This document shows, one piece after another, positions 61,985 through 64,000 of a stretch of 64,000 bases of DNA (its first letter is position 1; the number at the start of each line of letters is the position of its first letter). Position numbers and translations under genes: made by a program. Source of the stretch: Skermanella rosea (lineage in GTDB: Bacteria > Pseudomonadota > Alphaproteobacteria > Azospirillales > Azospirillaceae); assembly GCF_016806835.2 (NCBI RefSeq), contig NZ_CP086112.1, positions 514,001-578,000 on the forward strand. The letters are read 5' to 3'. The notes beneath the pieces were generated by a model. It ran no database searches, was not told the DNA's origin, and was given only the letters and a program-made list of their open reading frames with translations.

Positions 61985-62875
61985 ATGAGGGTCTTTCTCG
62001 TCGCCTCCGACCTTTCGCCCCGAAGCGATCGCGCCGTCGCACAGGCCGCATATCTGGCGGCCCGTATGGATGCCCGCTTGGTCTTGCTGAACGTGGTCGA
62101 CGATGAGCTTCCCGCCCCGATCTTCCAAGAGGAACGGAGCTTGGCGCTCCGCGCGCTGGAGGGCACCGCGGCGCGGCTGGACGTCCTTCCCCGCGACCGC
62201 ATCGTCGTGCGTGTCTCCGGGGGCCTGGACTTCCGGGAGATCCTGGCCGTTGCGCGCGAGGAGCAGGCCGACCTGATCGTGCTGGGCGCGCACCGCCGCG
62301 CCATCCTGCAAGACGTCCTCGTAGGCACGACGGTGGAGCGCGTGGTCCGCAACGCGACCACGCCGATACTCGTGGTCAAGCGTTCCCTGCCGGGAGACTA
62401 CCCGTGCACCCTCGCGGCGCTGGATCTGACCGCGGAGGCGGCGAGCATCCTGGAGCAGGCGCACGGGCTGGCCGGCGGCCAGACCCTGTACGCGATGCAT
62501 GTCGCCGACGACTCCGTCGGGCTTCGGCAGTTGGGAGACGCCGCGGCAGCCGAGCGGCATCGTGCCGAATTGGCGCGGAAGTGCGAAGCCCTCCTGCGCG
62601 GGATCGCCCGACGGGCGGGGCTCGCCCCGAACGGCTTCCTTCCGGTCGTCGAGCGGGGATCGCCTGCCCAGGCGATCCTCGACGCGGCCGGGGCCTTCGG
62701 GGCCGAACTCGGCGTGGTCGGCACGCGCACGCGGACGAGAGGGCCGATGGAGCGTCTGCTGCTCGGCAGCGTGGCCGAACGCCTCCTGCTCGACATGCCC
62801 TGCGACGTGCTCACGGTTCCCCTGGAGGGACCGACGCCGCTGGAGGGTGCCGGTGCGGTCCCCATGCCGGGCTGA
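61985..62875 (+). CDS. Universal stress protein (tandem UspA domains)
   Basis: A 296-aa protein. Domain 1 starts MRVFLVASDLSPRSDRAVAQ and ends with ADLIVLGAHRRAILQDVLVG and TTVERVVRNATTPILVVK, the ATP-binding UspA loop. Domain 2 is more diverged but keeps LGVVGTRTRTRGPMERLLLG, SVAERLLLDMPCDVLTV. Double UspA proteins are typically induced by hypoxia and energy stress. An FNR-type box is 75 bp upstream, and another USP gene follows 49 bp downstream. Confidence 0.9.
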   Translation: MRVFLVASDLSPRSDRAVAQAAYLAARMDARLVLLNVVDDELPAPIFQEERSLALRALEGTAARLDVLPRDRIVVRVSGGLDFREILAVAREEQADLIVLGAHRRAILQDVLVGTTVERVVRNATTPILVVKRSLPGDYPCTLAALDLTAEAASILEQAHGLAGGQTLYAMHVADDSVGLRQLGDAAAAERHRAELARKCEALLRGIARRAGLAPNGFLPVVERGSPAQAILDAAGAFGAELGVVGTRTRTRGPMERLLLGSVAERLLLDMPCDVLTVPLEGPTPLEGAGAVPMPG

Positions 62876-62924
62876 GCCGCGCGCGGCCGGAAAGAATCGA
62901 AACGAACCAGGGAAGGAAGACAAG

Positions 62925-63749
62925 ATGTTCCGGAACATTCTCGTGCATGTGAAGCCGCTGGAGACGTCGTCCCCGCACGAGGCGACCGCCGTGGCCCTGG
63001 CCAAGGCCCATGGCGCCCGCCTGACCGGCATCTCGACGCTGCGGGACGTATCGATGCTTAAGCTCCTGTTCCCCGGCGAGGGCGGCGCTTCCGCCGCCCG
63101 GATCGAGCGGTCCTACGCGCTCGCCGCCGAGGCGGAGCGGCGGTTCCGCGCCCTGGCGGAGGCCGCCGAAGTGCCCTGCGACTGGCAGGTGGCGGAAGGC
63201 GACGCGGCGGAGGTGCTGAGCGTGGCGGCCCGGTACCACGACCTCACCATCGTCGAGCAGACGGACTTGGTCTCCGACGAGGTGGGGTTCGACGTGCCCG
63301 AGACCTGCGTCCTGTCGAGCGGCCGTCCCGTCCTGATCGTCCCCAATGCCGGCCGGTTCGACCAGATCGGCCGGTCGATCGTCGTCGCCTGGAACGGAAG
63401 CCGGCAGGCCGCCGCGGCCCTGCACGGCGCCCTGCCCTTCATCGACCGCGCGGAGCGGGTGCTCGTTCTCCAGGGCCGGGGACGCGCGTCCTGCCCCTCC
63501 GTCACGCGGTGGCCCGCGCTGGACCTGAAGCGGGCGATCTCGTCGCACGGGGCTCCCGTCTCCATCGAGCCGATCGGGGCCGAGGATACCGATGCGGGAA
63601 GCGCCATCCTGGCCGCGGCGGCCCGCGAGGGGGCCGACCTGATCGTCATGGGTGCCTATGGGCGGTCCTGGTTGAGCGAATGGATCCTGGGCGGCGCCAC
63701 GCGGCACATCCTGGGCCACATGGCCGTGCCCGTGCTGATGGCCCATTGA
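62925..63749 (+). CDS. Universal stress protein (tandem UspA domains), second gene
   Basis: A 274-aa protein. The N-terminal half (MFRNILVHVKPLETSSPHEA, TIVEQTDLVSDEVGFDVPET) is a degenerate Usp domain. The C-terminal half (SIVVAWNGSRQAAAALHGAL, ADLIVMGAYGRSWLSEWILG, GATRHILGHMAVPVLMAH) retains the G-2x-G-9x-G(S/T) nucleotide loop. GGAAGGAAG precedes the ATG. It is probably co-transcribed with the USP gene upstream and the formate/nitrite transporter gene downstream. Confidence 0.9.
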   Translation: MFRNILVHVKPLETSSPHEATAVALAKAHGARLTGISTLRDVSMLKLLFPGEGGASAARIERSYALAAEAERRFRALAEAAEVPCDWQVAEGDAAEVLSVAARYHDLTIVEQTDLVSDEVGFDVPETCVLSSGRPVLIVPNAGRFDQIGRSIVVAWNGSRQAAAALHGALPFIDRAERVLVLQGRGRASCPSVTRWPALDLKRAISSHGAPVSIEPIGAEDTDAGSAILAAAAREGADLIVMGAYGRSWLSEWILGGATRHILGHMAVPVLMAH

Positions 63750-63813
63750 CCCGGCGCTCCGCCGGCCGAAGCGCCGCCGCGGCCCAGAGAAGCGATGATC
63801 CGGAGAGTCTTCC

Positions 63814-64000
63814 ATGGAGTTCGGGCAACGGGACGGGCGCGTCGCGCCACGTCAGATCGACGCCCTCTTGCCGAAGGAGATGGCGAAACGGGCCGAGCGG
63901 GTCGGCGCCGAGAAAGCGGGGCAGGACTCGCTCAGCCTCCTCGTGCTGGGTATCCTGGCCGGCGCCTTCGTCGCCTTCGGGGCCACGTTCGCCGCCGCGG
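63814..64000 (+). CDS. Formate/nitrite transporter family protein (5' part)
   Basis: The first 62 residues are present and the rest lies beyond the window. IDALLPKEMAKRAERVGAEK followed by a hydrophobic helix, LSLLVLGILAGAFVAFGATF, matches the N-terminal helix and first membrane segment of FocA/NirC-type FNT channels. These conduct formate, nitrite or hydrosulfide. It begins 64 bp after the second USP gene in the FNR-box operon. The assignment rests on the N-terminus only. Confidence 0.78.
   Translation, partial: MEFGQRDGRVAPRQIDALLPKEMAKRAERVGAEKAGQDSLSLLVLGILAGAFVAFGATFAAA

Noticed and set aside
1-64000. CRISPR arrays, tRNA or rRNA genes, phage structural modules
   Set aside because: No regularly spaced direct repeats, cloverleaf-like sequences or phage structural genes were noticed. 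The only repeats are palindromic units, IS ends and one 11-bp tandem triplet.

Overview
This window is high-GC (roughly 65-70%) DNA. Gene content points to an alphaproteobacterium of the Azospirillaceae/Rhodospirillales type (Azospirillum or Skermanella-like). That assignment is an inference from a PAS-chemoreceptor-PilZ fusion, HWE-type sensor kinases, a double-domain KaiC ATPase next to a hybrid kinase, and strong GC3 codon use. No rRNA, tRNA or CRISPR array was seen.

Region 1 (1-9 kb) is a mobile-element pile-up on decayed genes. An IS481-type transposase sits beside gene fragments, one of them a diverged copy of the 3' end of a HAD gene found 7.7 kb away. An IS701-family element with exact CTAG target duplications is split by a 2,400-bp serine-recombinase element. 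An ISNCY-type element follows head-to-tail on the same CTAG. A parDE pair and the intact HAD gene close this part.

Region 2 (9-28 kb) is mostly chromosomal. It holds an isochorismatase-family hydrolase with a ribose-type ABC importer, two MFS exporters, a membrane hemerythrin, a large P-loop protein, and two overlapping HisKA_2/HWE sensor kinases. An ISAs1-type element with a 10-bp target duplication lies just upstream of those kinases. An AEC carrier and an S9 peptidase follow.

Region 3 (28-34 kb) is the most interesting part. Two oxalate/formate-type MFS antiporters flank a CBS-BON protein, a DUF6494-like small protein, a NUDIX hydrolase and two tiny membrane proteins. Copies of a 17-bp palindrome, TGG-N-AT-N5-AT-N-CCA, lie about 90-135 bp upstream of five of these genes. 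They define a probable local regulon whose regulator is not in the window.

Region 4 (34-52 kb) carries a periplasmic molybdenum hydroxylase with a [2Fe-2S] subunit and a triheme cytochrome c. It also carries a large hybrid kinase with a FixL-like haem PAS domain, a KaiC/hybrid-kinase pair, an SDR, another HWE hybrid kinase and a PhoX phosphatase.

Region 5 (51.8-64 kb) has a cobalamin-binding protein with the Wx9EH photoreceptor motif. It also has a probable methanethiol oxidase with its SCO copper chaperone, a PagL-like barrel, a solitary tyrosine recombinase, an Aer-PilZ chemoreceptor and a CPA2 antiporter. The window ends in two universal stress proteins followed by a formate/nitrite transporter, which runs off the edge; an FNR/FixK-type box precedes them. 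Oxygen, redox and one-carbon (oxalate/formate/formaldehyde) themes recur through regions 3-5.
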